A DNA stretch of 64,000 nucleotides, taken from NCBI GenBank assembly GCA_963663265.2, contig CAXXXM010000001.1:620001-684000 (forward strand). Direction: 5' to 3'. The DNA comes from JAEXOD01 sp963663265. GTDB taxonomy: Bacteria > Bacteroidota > Ignavibacteria > Ignavibacteriales > Melioribacteraceae. Positions within the stretch are counted from its first letter, which is position 1; each line of letters starts with the position of its first letter. The translations under genes and the position numbers were made by a program. Shown here piece by piece: positions 46,946 through 55,836 of the stretch. The notes below the pieces were generated by a model, which did no database searches, was not told the DNA's origin, and worked only from the letters and a program-made list of their open reading frames with translations.

Positions 46946-47872
46946 ATGCATATTAGCAATAGTATTGTTATTACTGCTGCAAATGAGTTAGGATTTGATT
47001 TGGTTGGTTTTGCAAAGGTAAAGAGTCTTTCAAAAGAAACAGAATACTTTAAAAAGTGGCTGTCATTAAATTATAATGGGGGAATGAAGTATTTAGAAAA
47101 CAGAATTGAATTAAGGGAAAATCCCTCATTAATATTTGATAAAACTAAGTCGGTTATTTCTCTTGCTATTAATTATTATTCCGGTGAAAAGTTTACTAAT
47201 AAAAAAAATCATTATAAAATTAGTCGTTATGCATGGGGCAAAGATTATCATTTCATTATGTGGGATAAAATCAAGTTACTAATTGAAAAAATTAATATTA
47301 GTTATCCTGATTTTGAAGCTATATATTATGTTGATACAGGTCCGGTATTAGATAAAGTTTGGGCAGTAAATTCCGGACTTGGCTGGATGGGTAAAAACAC
47401 AAATGTAATTAATAAAAGTATTGGTAGTTGGTTTGTAATAGGAAATTTATTTACAAACGTTGAATTTAACAACTATTCAAAACCACAAGAAGATTTTTGT
47501 GGGAGTTGTAATAAGTGTGTTTCTGCGTGTCCTACTAATGCTTTATTGGATAATTATCAAATTGATGCTCGTAAGTGCATTTCGTATTTGACAATTGAAA
47601 ATAAAGAAGAAATACCAATTGAATATAAAGGGAAGTTAAAAGACTGGATTTTAGGTTGCGATATTTGTCAAGAAGTGTGTCCTTGGAATAATAAATTTTC
47701 GCAATTAAGTAAAGAAGTAAACTTTTTAAATGGTGAAAATGTTGAATTTACTGAAAGCCAAATAGTTGGATTGAGTACAAAAGAATTCAAAGAAAAATTT
47801 AATGAAAGCCCGATATTACGACCAAAATTAAAGGGAATGATTAGGAATATTAATTTTAATAAATTGAGGTAG
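46946..47872 (+). CDS. queG: epoxyqueuosine reductase
   Basis: A 308-residue enzyme that makes queuosine from epoxyqueuosine in tRNA wobble positions, using cobalamin. Two [4Fe-4S] sites are visible: 'FCGSCNKCVSACPTNAL' and 'GCDICQEVCPWN' with C in 'ARKCISYLTIE'. 'GPVLDKVWAVNSGLGWMGKN' is the cobalamin and substrate segment. Length and order fit the QueG family without the C-terminal HEAT repeats. It follows the Rieske gene with a 5-bp gap. Confidence 0.95.
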   Translation: MHISNSIVITAANELGFDLVGFAKVKSLSKETEYFKKWLSLNYNGGMKYLENRIELRENPSLIFDKTKSVISLAINYYSGEKFTNKKNHYKISRYAWGKDYHFIMWDKIKLLIEKINISYPDFEAIYYVDTGPVLDKVWAVNSGLGWMGKNTNVINKSIGSWFVIGNLFTNVEFNNYSKPQEDFCGSCNKCVSACPTNALLDNYQIDARKCISYLTIENKEEIPIEYKGKLKDWILGCDICQEVCPWNNKFSQLSKEVNFLNGENVEFTESQIVGLSTKEFKEKFNESPILRPKLKGMIRNINFNKLR

Positions 47873-47936
47873 TGTGAAACTTTTTAACAAAAATTGAATC
47901 CAATTAAAATAAAAGAAAAATTAATATGGAGATAAT

Positions 47937-48887
47937 ATGAGCGAATTACATCATAAGGTAGCAATTATAGGATCTGGTCCGGCCGGTTTAACAGCAGCAT
48001 TATATGCAGCTCGTGCAAATTTAAGTCCCGTAGTTTTTGAAGGGATTCAACCGGGAGGACAGTTAACTATTACAACAGAAGTAGAAAACTTTCCGGGTTT
48101 TGAACATGGAATACAAGGACCCGAATTAATGGATGTTATGCGTAAACAAGCAACTCGCTTTGGTGCTGACTGTCAATTTAAGGAAGTTGATGAAGTAGAT
48201 TTTTCCCAACAGCCACATGTTTTAAAAGTAGGAAACGAAACACATACTGCTGATGCTGTTATTATTGCTACGGGTGCCTCTGCACGTTTATTAGGTATTG
48301 AGTCTGAAAAAGAATATATGGGATACGGTGTTTCTGCTTGTGCAACTTGCGATGGATTTTTCTTTAGAAATCTTAAAATAATAGTTGTTGGCGGTGGCGA
48401 TACTGCAATGGAAGAGGCAAATTATTTAACCCGTTTTGCAAGCGAAGTTACAGTTGTTCACAGACGTGATGAGTTTAGAGCATCAAAGATTATGATTGAA
48501 AGAGCAGAAAAGAACCCAAAGATTAAATTTGCATTGAATTCCGTTATCCATGAGATTAAAGGGGTTACGGAAGGAAATAAGAAAAGTGTTACCTCGGTTA
48601 TTATGAAAGATACAAAATCTGGAGCCTTACGGGAAGAAGCTGTTGATGGTATTTTTGTTGCTATTGGGCACCAACCTAATACAAAAATATTTGAAGGTAA
48701 ATTGGATTTATATGAAAATGGCTATTTAAAAGTTAAAGCCGGTACTACAAAAACCAACGTCGAAGGTGTTTTTGCTGCCGGTGATGTTGCAGACCAAACT
48801 TATAGACAGGCTATTACTGCTGCCGGTTCAGGTTGTATGGCTGCGTTGGATGCTCAAAGATATTTAGAAGAAAAAGGGATTGAATAA
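47937..48887 (+). CDS. trxB: thioredoxin reductase
   Basis: A 316-residue flavoprotein that reduces thioredoxin with NADPH. FAD-binding 'IIGSGPAGLTAALYAARA' is at 10-27, the redox pair C135-A-T-C138 is in 'CATCDGFF', the NADPH site is 'VVGGGDTAMEEANYL', and the closing FAD motif is 'GVFAAGDVAD'. A UUCG-capped terminator follows. It stands 64 bp after queG. Confidence 0.96.
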   Translation: MSELHHKVAIIGSGPAGLTAALYAARANLSPVVFEGIQPGGQLTITTEVENFPGFEHGIQGPELMDVMRKQATRFGADCQFKEVDEVDFSQQPHVLKVGNETHTADAVIIATGASARLLGIESEKEYMGYGVSACATCDGFFFRNLKIIVVGGGDTAMEEANYLTRFASEVTVVHRRDEFRASKIMIERAEKNPKIKFALNSVIHEIKGVTEGNKKSVTSVIMKDTKSGALREEAVDGIFVAIGHQPNTKIFEGKLDLYENGYLKVKAGTTKTNVEGVFAAGDVADQTYRQAITAAGSGCMAALDAQRYLEEKGIE

Positions 48888-48911
48888 CATAATTGCTTAG
48901 AATTAAAATTT

Positions 48912-48940
48912 AAAGGCTCCTTCGGGAGCCTTTGTTATTT
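48912..48940 (+). terminator. rho-independent terminator after trxB
   Basis: A 9-bp perfect stem AAAGGCTCC / GGAGCCTTT closed by a TTCG tetraloop (48921-48924), then a T-rich tail. Confidence 0.92.
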
Positions 48941-49029
48941 TGGGGAAGAATGTAATTAATAATCCAAAATAATTTAAGTTGCACGGAAAAAAAGTGGAAT
49001 AATAAAGGTAAAAAAATAAAGCAGGGTTT

Positions 49030-49453
49030 TTGGCAAAATACGAAACCTTTGTAAAGTACTTGCCATATTTGAAAGCTTCAAAATTTGCTAAAACTCCAAA
49101 ATATTATATTGTTCCACAAGAATGGACAGAAATTATTAACATACTAAAACTTCATGGAGCTGAATATTCCCAAGTGGCAAATGATACTATAATTAACTGT
49201 GAACAATATAAATATAAGTGGTGTTTCTATTGCTATATTTGAACAAAAAGAATATTTTGAAGAGTACTCAATGGAGCCGATAGCTGAAGAAATGCACAAT
49301 ACTAATGAATTCCTGCGAAATGAATTTGACGAAAAAGTTAAAAATGATTCTGAATTTAGTAAAAATCCTCTTGCAAGATTAAATTTCTTTTATGAAAAAT
49401 TAGAATATTTTGATAAAAAGTTTAATAAATATCCTGTGTTAAAGGTGTATTGA
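49030..49453 (+). pseudogene. M14-type metallopeptidase C-terminal remnant, frameshifted
   Basis: Two overlapping plus-strand reading frames together read like the end of an M14 zinc carboxypeptidase of the Bacteroidota kind. The first (49030-49242) has 'TPKYYIVPQEWTEIINILKL', 'HGAEYSQVANDT'. The second (49199-49453, +1 frame) has 'EEYSMEPIAEEM', 'FSKNPLARLNFFYEK' and 'YFDKKFNKYPVL'. The junction is near 49205-49220. No catalytic HxxE...H region remains. The homology is from memory of the family and the whole is a decayed fragment. Confidence 0.55.
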
Positions 49454-49543
49454 GATTTTAAAATTTGTTATTAAAATAACTAATATGATAAATAATTTTA
49501 ACAATTTTGCTATTACATTTTGTTTATGCTGGGTAAAATTATC

Positions 49544-49688
49544 TTGACATTTAATTGATGATTAATTAATTTCAATTAATAATTGAAGGCACAATGGGAA
49601 ATTAAGGTGGGTGTCTCCAATTTTTTAAGGTACAATTGGATTTATTTGATTTTTTTTGTGTTTTTTTAAATAAATGAGGAGCAGTACA
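49544..49688 (+). promoter_or_regulatory. conserved promoter and leader of cassette B
   Basis: TTGACA (49544-49549), 17-bp spacer, TAATTT (49567-49572), then a leader with GAAGGCACAATGGGAA, GGTGGGTGTCTCCAATTTTT, AAGGTACAATTGG and the SD GAGGAG about 8 nt before the ATG at 49689. It is nearly identical to the leader of cassette A in both spacing and sequence. A second dyad-like AATTAAT stretch lies at the -10. The leader is about 110 nt from the predicted start site. Confidence 0.7.
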
Positions 49689-49693
49689 ATGTT

Positions 49694-49735
49694 AAACAAA
49701 ACAAAACAAAACAAAACAAAACAAAACAAAACAAA
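49694..49735 (+). repeat. (AAAAC)7 pentanucleotide tract after the upstream ATG (cassette B)
   Basis: The ATG at 49689 is followed by TT, AAAC, seven AAAAC units and AAA. Read from that ATG the frame gives about 31 codons and stops at TGA in 'AAAGTGATTT'. Two, five or eight units would place it in frame with the 924-residue protein. The tract is 20 bp (four units) longer than in cassette A. Confidence 0.85.
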
Positions 49736-49746
49736 TATTCTTTCTA

Positions 49747-52521
49747 ATGTATTTCCTTTCAATAAGTATATTAGCTCAAAGTGATTTTTTTAAAAATTAT
49801 GATGGGATACCTATAACAGCAATCGCATGGGGAAGAGAGGGTGGTGTTGCTAAACACCATTTCTTCAATGATATTGATGAAGCGGGTATTGATGCCTTTG
49901 TCGCTTGCAATATTAGTGACAGTCTCTACAATTTTTTACGAGCTAACGATACAAGATTTAAATTAATCCCTTATATGCATTTCTGGATGGGCAGACATAG
50001 TATTGCATATTATTCTACACGGGGTTATACTGTTTGGGAAGCTGAAGGCAGTACTGAATATGATGTTAAATTAAGTGTGCAAGACGGTATATTAGCAGAG
50101 AATAGTACCTCAGTTAAAAATAATCCCTCTTTAAATTCAGCATGTGATTTATTATCAGGTCCAAATTATTATTGTGTATGTGCAATTGAACCTTTTACAG
50201 AAAAAGATTCTATTCCTGTACCAATTAAATATACTGTGGATTATAAGCTTAAAATCGATTGGAGAAATGGAATAGAACCATCAAATTTATATGAGATGGA
50301 TTATGAAGATGATCATGTTTGTAAATTAGCAGTTACTTCTACCGATGAAAATGGTGTTGTTCATGAACTTGCTTCTAAAATTTTACGTATTAAAGATATG
50401 TTCCCAATAAATACATATAAAACTTTTTCATTGAAGTATAATGAGGATTCCAAAAGCGTATACACTAATTTACTGAAAAATTTCGAAAAAGTAACGCCTG
50501 ATGGCATTAAGTGGTGGGTGGGGTACCCATTTGTTGAGTACAAAGTTTATTGGTATAACTTATCTTATCTTGATCTTTATGTTGATAAAATTGTTGATTA
50601 TAACGAGCCTGGGAAACAGTTGTTTGAAAAAAACTTTACACCTAGCGATCCCTTATGGCAAGAAATCAATTTTACTATTGGGGATCCATATAATAGAAAT
50701 GAAGTAGTAGGTTGGTATCCATTTGATGAACCTGAATTTATTCATATGCAGTCTTGCGTTAAAACTTTAGACGAATTAATTCATTATTATACGTCTGAAT
50801 TGCATCTTATGCCTGGTTTTGCCTGTGGATGGAATGATCAAATAGGAGAAACATCCGGGATATCAAAAATTGGGGAGTATGCAAAAAGAGGGAATTATAA
50901 TGGTTCATTTATGCATAAATATTTATATGATGATCCATATACGCCAGTAGATAATCCTACCGGTTATAAAAAAGATAATATTACTTGTTATATTGATAAT
51001 ATTAATAATTATAACGATGCAGATCCAAATTTTATAACAAGTATACAGTCGGGAATTTGGGCAAATGATTCTGCACACATTAGGCGTAAAGTTTTTCCTT
51101 CACCAATACAATTTACATATAACATTAATTTAGCGTTATTATACGGTACAAAAGGAATAGATATTAATGACTATTATTATTGTATGGATGCCGACCAGGA
51201 TACTGTAAATCGCAAAGGGATGGTGGGGTATTATTTAAATTCTACTGCTGGATATGTAAAATATTATTCGCCTATTTGGTATACATTACGTGACTCAATT
51301 AGTCCGCGATTAAAAGGGAGTTATGGGAAATTGCTTAAAAAATTGCAACAACATTCTCAAGGGCAATTACTGAATCAGAGTTCTATAACTATTGATAATA
51401 TTCAGTTCTCAAGAAATGGAATAGCATCTATTGATGATGCACGCGATTATGATTGCGGTACGTTTATTATGCCGGAAAGTGCAGGTGATAAAAAATACTT
51501 TATGATAGTATCAAGATATTACCAAGGCTTATTTACTGATACCTCACCAACTTCAATAAACTTTATTTGCAGCAATTTGTCTGAAAGAAATTATACGGTA
51601 AAAGAACATTACTACAACACAAATAGTCATTGTTATGCAACAAACAATGCAATAACTTTTAATAAAAGTCTAAAACTTGGCTCAGCACTATTGTTTGAAG
51701 TTATGCCGGCAATTAGATATGGTGGATATATAATTGGTAACGAAACTATATCAAGCAGCCAAAGCTTGTTAGAACATCTTACTATTAATAGTAATCAACA
51801 ACTTTCAGTTTCAGGTTCTAATACCGTTTATTCATTAACAGATACAGTTACAATACAGAGTAACGCAAGTATAAATTGTTCTTTGGGTGGAAAAATTAAT
51901 GCACAAAATGGATATATACAGTTTGTTGGAACCGGTAGAATTATTTTTGATAATTGGTATAATTCACTATTTTACACTTCGGAAAATGGACATCCTAAAT
52001 TGATTTGGGGCTACCAAGCTGGTCCAAAAACATATCATGTTTATAAATATACAGGCGGCAGCTGGGTTAATATTGCAAATATTTCAACCACTACAAAAGA
52101 CATAACTCATAAACAATATTATGTTGATACTGATGAAGAAATTTATTCAGGAGCAAATTATATAAGATACAAAGTAATAGAAGGAACTTCAAATGAAACT
52201 AACGAAGTGTCTATTCATGTTTTACCAAAAGAGTTTGTTGAAGGAAATGAGCAAGTATCTGACTTTCAAGTTGAGCAAAATTATCCAAACCCATTTAATC
52301 CTACAACCACTATTGGATACAGCATCCCAAACACCGGTAGAGTTAGTATAAAACTTTATGATATGTTAGGAAGAGAAGTAAAAGATATATTTGAAGGAAT
52401 ACAAGCAATGGGCAGCTACAATATTGAAGTAAATTGTAATAATTTGGCAAGTGGAGTATATATTTATAAGATTCAATATAATGATAAAATGTTAAGCAAA
52501 AAAATGATTTTACAAAAATAG
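49747..52521 (+). CDS. exported barrel-like protein with type IX sorting domain (cassette B, gene 1)
   Basis: A 924-residue protein counted from an internal ATG at 49747, which has no SD. The SD-bearing ATG at 49689 is out of frame by one because of the (AAAAC)7 tract. The in-frame upstream codons read K-Q-I-F-F-L before the ATG, completing a signal peptide that ends ISILAQ. The N-terminal 560 residues resemble a glycosidase-like barrel ('GWYPFDEPEFIHMQSCVKTL'; fold inferred). 'FMIVSRYYQGLF' and 'HPKLIWGYQAG' mark beta-rich parts shared with cassette A. The sorting domain starts near 842. It is a paralogue of the gene ending at 28144. Confidence 0.8.
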   Translation: MYFLSISILAQSDFFKNYDGIPITAIAWGREGGVAKHHFFNDIDEAGIDAFVACNISDSLYNFLRANDTRFKLIPYMHFWMGRHSIAYYSTRGYTVWEAEGSTEYDVKLSVQDGILAENSTSVKNNPSLNSACDLLSGPNYYCVCAIEPFTEKDSIPVPIKYTVDYKLKIDWRNGIEPSNLYEMDYEDDHVCKLAVTSTDENGVVHELASKILRIKDMFPINTYKTFSLKYNEDSKSVYTNLLKNFEKVTPDGIKWWVGYPFVEYKVYWYNLSYLDLYVDKIVDYNEPGKQLFEKNFTPSDPLWQEINFTIGDPYNRNEVVGWYPFDEPEFIHMQSCVKTLDELIHYYTSELHLMPGFACGWNDQIGETSGISKIGEYAKRGNYNGSFMHKYLYDDPYTPVDNPTGYKKDNITCYIDNINNYNDADPNFITSIQSGIWANDSAHIRRKVFPSPIQFTYNINLALLYGTKGIDINDYYYCMDADQDTVNRKGMVGYYLNSTAGYVKYYSPIWYTLRDSISPRLKGSYGKLLKKLQQHSQGQLLNQSSITIDNIQFSRNGIASIDDARDYDCGTFIMPESAGDKKYFMIVSRYYQGLFTDTSPTSINFICSNLSERNYTVKEHYYNTNSHCYATNNAITFNKSLKLGSALLFEVMPAIRYGGYIIGNETISSSQSLLEHLTINSNQQLSVSGSNTVYSLTDTVTIQSNASINCSLGGKINAQNGYIQFVGTGRIIFDNWYNSLFYTSENGHPKLIWGYQAGPKTYHVYKYTGGSWVNIANISTTTKDITHKQYYVDTDEEIYSGANYIRYKVIEGTSNETNEVSIHVLPKEFVEGNEQVSDFQVEQNYPNPFNPTTTIGYSIPNTGRVSIKLYDMLGREVKDIFEGIQAMGSYNIEVNCNNLASGVYIYKIQYNDKMLSKKMILQK

Positions 52522-52529
52522 GGACTACA

Positions 52530-54314
52530 ATGAGAATTAAAAGTTTTATATTGGTAACAGTTATATTGCAATCAGTTTTGTTAAGTGAAGTTAGATATGT
52601 AAGTAAAACGGGGGGCACACCTGCCCCCCCTTATACAACATGGGCAACAGCATGTGATAGCATACAGAAATGTATAGATTTTTGTAATAGTGGAGATACA
52701 ATTTATATTGACAGAGGAATTTATAAAGAAACAATAAGTGCAGAATATAAAGATTTGACCTTAATCGGTATTGATACGGATGAATGTATAATAGACGGCT
52801 CAGGACTAATTTTGAGCAATAACATATATCCATTATGTTATTTTATATATGGCAATACCGTATTAGAAAATTTAACTCTAAAGAATAGACGTTTGGATAC
52901 AATATTGTATTATGAGGCGGTTCGTGGTAGACATGGAAGTTTATATATGAGTAATTGTATAATTGACTCAACTGCGATTCCTCTAAGTTTGGGTTGTAAT
53001 TCTGAAATAAAAGATTGTATAATTAAAAACGCTGAATGGGGTATTGGTGTGCAGTGTTTTGATGATGAAGAATACAAACTATCGGGAAATATCTTTTATA
53101 TAATTAATGGACATTTTGATGGACATGTAATAACAAATGGTGCAGGAAGTGGAAAATATGAAATATTGAATAACATTATGATTAGAGAACAAACTACACA
53201 AGCTGATTATGCCATTGATCTTGAAACAAATTCTAGAGTTGAAGTAAGAAATAATCTTATAGCACATTTTAGGGGAGGAATGCGTGTTTGGTGTAGAATT
53301 GGTATACCTGATACACTTTTTGTAGAAAATAATACTTTTTATAATGATTATATAATGGGTATTGCAACTGGTGGTAAACTGACAACACAGGTAGTAATAA
53401 GGAATAATATTACAGCTTACGGTAAAAGGGGTATCTATTCCGGTTATGGAACTTTAAGTGATTATAATTTATATTACAAAATATGGCAAAGCCCATATTA
53501 CCAAAATACACCTGGAGAACACGACATAATAGCAGACCCCATGTTTGTAAATGATACAACAGTAACACTTACAAGCAATTATGATGTGCGGTTGCAAAAG
53601 TATTCACCTGCAATAGATTCAGGGGATCCGGCAGTCTTGGATGTAGATGGTTCAAGAAGTGATATGGGAATGTTTGGAGGACCCGGAGGAATGCGAACAG
53701 ATTATTTGGATTTATCGCCAAAACAGATAAAAACGATTACTGCAGATTATATATCTGACTCAAGCAAAATTAATTTAGCATGGGAAAAAAGATGGGAGGC
53801 GGATTTTAAGGAATATAGGCTATATAAAGATATCAACCCAAATTTTAGTATAGATCCCAAATATTTAATAGCATCGTTAACAGATTCAGTTTATACGGAT
53901 TTTTTAACAAAAGGAGACCAAAAAGTATATTACAAGGTTACTGCGGTTGATAGTGCGGGAAACGAAAGTATACCAAGTGCAGAAGTAAATGTAACAATAA
54001 CCGATGTAAATGATGTTGATATAAAACTAAATTACAATTATGAGTTATATCAAAATTATCCTAACCCTTTTAACCCAACAACAACATTAAGTTACAGTTT
54101 AAAGGAGCCCGGGGAAGTAAGAGTAAAATTATATAACATAACCGGACAATTATTGCAAACAATAATTGAAGGCGAAAAAGATAAAGGTTATAACGAAACA
54201 AAAATTGATTTAAGCAATTATGCAAGCGGTATCTATTTATATAGGTTGGAAGTAACGGGGAAAGGGAAAATTCCTGTTTTTAATGATTTAAGGAAAATGG
54301 TTTACGTAAAATAA
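52530..54314 (+). CDS. exported right-handed beta-helix protein with type IX sorting domain (cassette B, gene 2)
   Basis: A 594-residue paralogue of the protein at 26339-28135. It has a signal peptide of about 1-19 (ends VLLSE), a beta-helix opening 'YVSKTGGTPAPPYTTW' and 'NSGDTIYIDRGIYKETI', an FN3-like part ('INLAWEKRWEADFKEYRLYK', 'YYKVTAVDSAGNES') and a sorting domain from about 505. The last 90 residues are nearly identical to cassette A in protein, yet differ at many synonymous sites. An 8-bp gap behind gene 1 is the same as in cassette A. An SD (AGGGA) precedes the ATG. Confidence 0.82.
   Translation: MRIKSFILVTVILQSVLLSEVRYVSKTGGTPAPPYTTWATACDSIQKCIDFCNSGDTIYIDRGIYKETISAEYKDLTLIGIDTDECIIDGSGLILSNNIYPLCYFIYGNTVLENLTLKNRRLDTILYYEAVRGRHGSLYMSNCIIDSTAIPLSLGCNSEIKDCIIKNAEWGIGVQCFDDEEYKLSGNIFYIINGHFDGHVITNGAGSGKYEILNNIMIREQTTQADYAIDLETNSRVEVRNNLIAHFRGGMRVWCRIGIPDTLFVENNTFYNDYIMGIATGGKLTTQVVIRNNITAYGKRGIYSGYGTLSDYNLYYKIWQSPYYQNTPGEHDIIADPMFVNDTTVTLTSNYDVRLQKYSPAIDSGDPAVLDVDGSRSDMGMFGGPGGMRTDYLDLSPKQIKTITADYISDSSKINLAWEKRWEADFKEYRLYKDINPNFSIDPKYLIASLTDSVYTDFLTKGDQKVYYKVTAVDSAGNESIPSAEVNVTITDVNDVDIKLNYNYELYQNYPNPFNPTTTLSYSLKEPGEVRVKLYNITGQLLQTIIEGEKDKGYNETKIDLSNYASGIYLYRLEVTGKGKIPVFNDLRKMVYVK
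52610..52630 (+). repeat. G6/C7 perfect hairpin in the beta-helix gene (cassette B)
   Basis: GGGGGGCA-CACC-TGCCCCCC, an 8-bp perfect stem with one extra C, at codons 27-34 just after the signal peptide. The identical sequence is present in cassette A. The codons used (GGG, GGC, GCC, CCC) are out of character for this AT-rich gene. Confidence 0.8.
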
Positions 54315-54319
54315 TAAAA

Positions 54320-54347
54320 AAATCTCACTTGGTTTTAAGTGAGATTT
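54320..54347 (+). terminator. terminator after cassette B
   Basis: An 11-bp perfect stem AAATCTCACTT / AAGTGAGATTT with a GGTTTT loop and a following 'attttat', 5 bp past the stop codon. Confidence 0.75.
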
Positions 54348-54349
54348 AT

Positions 54350-54747
54350 TTTATCGAATAGTTCTTTTCATTAAATAATTTAATAGAAAAACAAATAAAA
54401 TCAATTATTTTGTAAGACGATAATTTCAAAAAATTTAAGTTTAATAATAATTATGTTGTTTTTATCCTTTCCACTACAAATATTGTCTAACCAATTACTA
54501 AGTCTTAATCTTTGATAATAATTATTCAAATATTTTTATCAAAAGTAAGTTTTTAATAAAAACATATGTTTTAATCCAAAATTATATTAATTGTGTATAA
54601 AACATTTTTTACTTATAATTAACCCCTTGAATAAAATAATTAAGTACTTTGAAAACTTACATTTATTTGTTTTATTACAGTTTGATTTAAAAAGATTTGT
54701 ATTGATTTTAGAGTATAAAAAGAATAAATTAAAAATTCGAAATTTTT
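54350..54747. other. gene-free AT-rich spacer
   Basis: About 400 bp of plain AT-rich sequence between cassette B and yggS. I see no gene, no repeat module of the A/B/C families and no clear promoter. Confidence 0.6.
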
Positions 54748-55434
54748 ATGATTGCTGAAAATATTAAGCGAGTTAGTGAAAAAATCGAGCAAAAATGCTT
54801 AGAAATTGGAAGGAAAAGGGAAGAGATTTTACTAATTGCAGTTTCAAAGAATAACCCAGTTTCTTCGATTTTAAAAGTTGCCGATGAAGGTTTGGTAGAT
54901 TTTGGAGAAAACAGAGCATTAGAACTGCGAGATAAATACGTAGAATTAAAAGAAAAAGAATTTAACTGGCATTTTATTGGACATCTTCAGAAAAATAAAG
55001 TTAAATATATTATTAATTCAGCAAAATATATTCATTCAGTCGACTCAATTGCATTAGCAGAAGAGATTGATAAAAAGGCTGCAAGTATTAATAAGTTACA
55101 AAATGTATTTATTGAATGTAATATATCAAATGAAGAATCAAAGATGGGTTTGACAAGCAATGATGAAATTTGGCAACTTGCCGAATTTATGAAAGGTTTG
55201 AAAAATATAAATCTTTGCGGATTAATGACAATGGCTCCTTATACGGATGATACAATTATTATACGTAATGCTTTTAAGGGACTGAAAAATGTATTTGATG
55301 AAATGAATAGAAGTGGTTATACTTTATCTGAACTTTCTATGGGAATGACAAATGATTATGAAATTGCTATTGAAGAAGGTTCTACAATGCTTAGAGTTGG
55401 AACTGCCATTTTTGGCGAAAGAATTTATATTTAG
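54748..55434 (+). CDS. YggS-family PLP homeostasis protein
   Basis: A 228-residue single-domain PLP-binding protein. It holds pyridoxal phosphate and balances amino and keto acid pools. The PLP lysine is K34 in 'LIAVSKNNP', with 'DFGENRALEL', 'WHFIGHLQKNKVKYI', 'GLMTMAP' and 'LSMGMTNDYEIAIEEGSTMLRVG' as family blocks. It begins a run of closely spaced genes and lies 9 bp upstream of divIVA, an order common in many bacteria. Confidence 0.95.
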   Translation: MIAENIKRVSEKIEQKCLEIGRKREEILLIAVSKNNPVSSILKVADEGLVDFGENRALELRDKYVELKEKEFNWHFIGHLQKNKVKYIINSAKYIHSVDSIALAEEIDKKAASINKLQNVFIECNISNEESKMGLTSNDEIWQLAEFMKGLKNINLCGLMTMAPYTDDTIIIRNAFKGLKNVFDEMNRSGYTLSELSMGMTNDYEIAIEEGSTMLRVGTAIFGERIYI

Positions 55435-55443
55435 AGTGAATAA

Positions 55444-55836
55444 ATGAAGTTTACTGCATTAAATATAAAAAATCAGGAATTTAATACAGGTCTTAAAGGC
55501 TACAATAAAGAAGAAGTTAAAGCCTTTTTGGAGAGATTATCTGATGAATTTGAAATTTTACAGCTTGAAAACGAAAAGGCTCGTAAAGAGTTGGAAACTG
55601 CTCAAGAGAAGATAAAAAACTATTCAAAAATTGAAAAACATCTTCAAAATGCATTAGTTACTGCTCAAGAATCAAGTTCAAAATCCGTTGAATCAGCCAA
55701 AAAGCAAACAGCCTTAATTGTAAGAGAAGCTGAATTAAAAGCTAATCAGATGATTGAAAAAGCTAAGGAAGATGCTAATTCAATACGCGAATCAGTTGTG
55801 AAATTAGAGAGAAGAAAAAAGCTTACTCATATCTAA
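55444..55836 (+). CDS. DivIVA-domain protein, N-terminal part (frameshifted gene)
   Basis: A 130-residue coiled-coil protein. 'MKFTALNIKNQEFNTGLKGY' with 'NKEEVKAFLERLSDE' is the DivIVA membrane-binding and dimer motif; the rest is a long coiled coil. DivIVA proteins mark poles and septa and organise division or wall growth. As read it ends at 55836 in 'RRKKLTHI', but deleting one A in the A6 run 55815-55820 gives an open frame to TGA at 55982-55984 (tail 'SLLISKLKAMIETQANLLDM' and onward, ending 'VDEILEKLL'). That stop overlaps the PNP start as ATGA, which supports the longer frame. Confidence 0.8.
   Translation: MKFTALNIKNQEFNTGLKGYNKEEVKAFLERLSDEFEILQLENEKARKELETAQEKIKNYSKIEKHLQNALVTAQESSSKSVESAKKQTALIVREAELKANQMIEKAKEDANSIRESVVKLERRKKLTHI

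Noticed and set aside
48890..49030. Upstream part of the M14 peptidase
   Set aside because: No homologous frame extends into the trxB terminator region; the gene has lost its 5' part.
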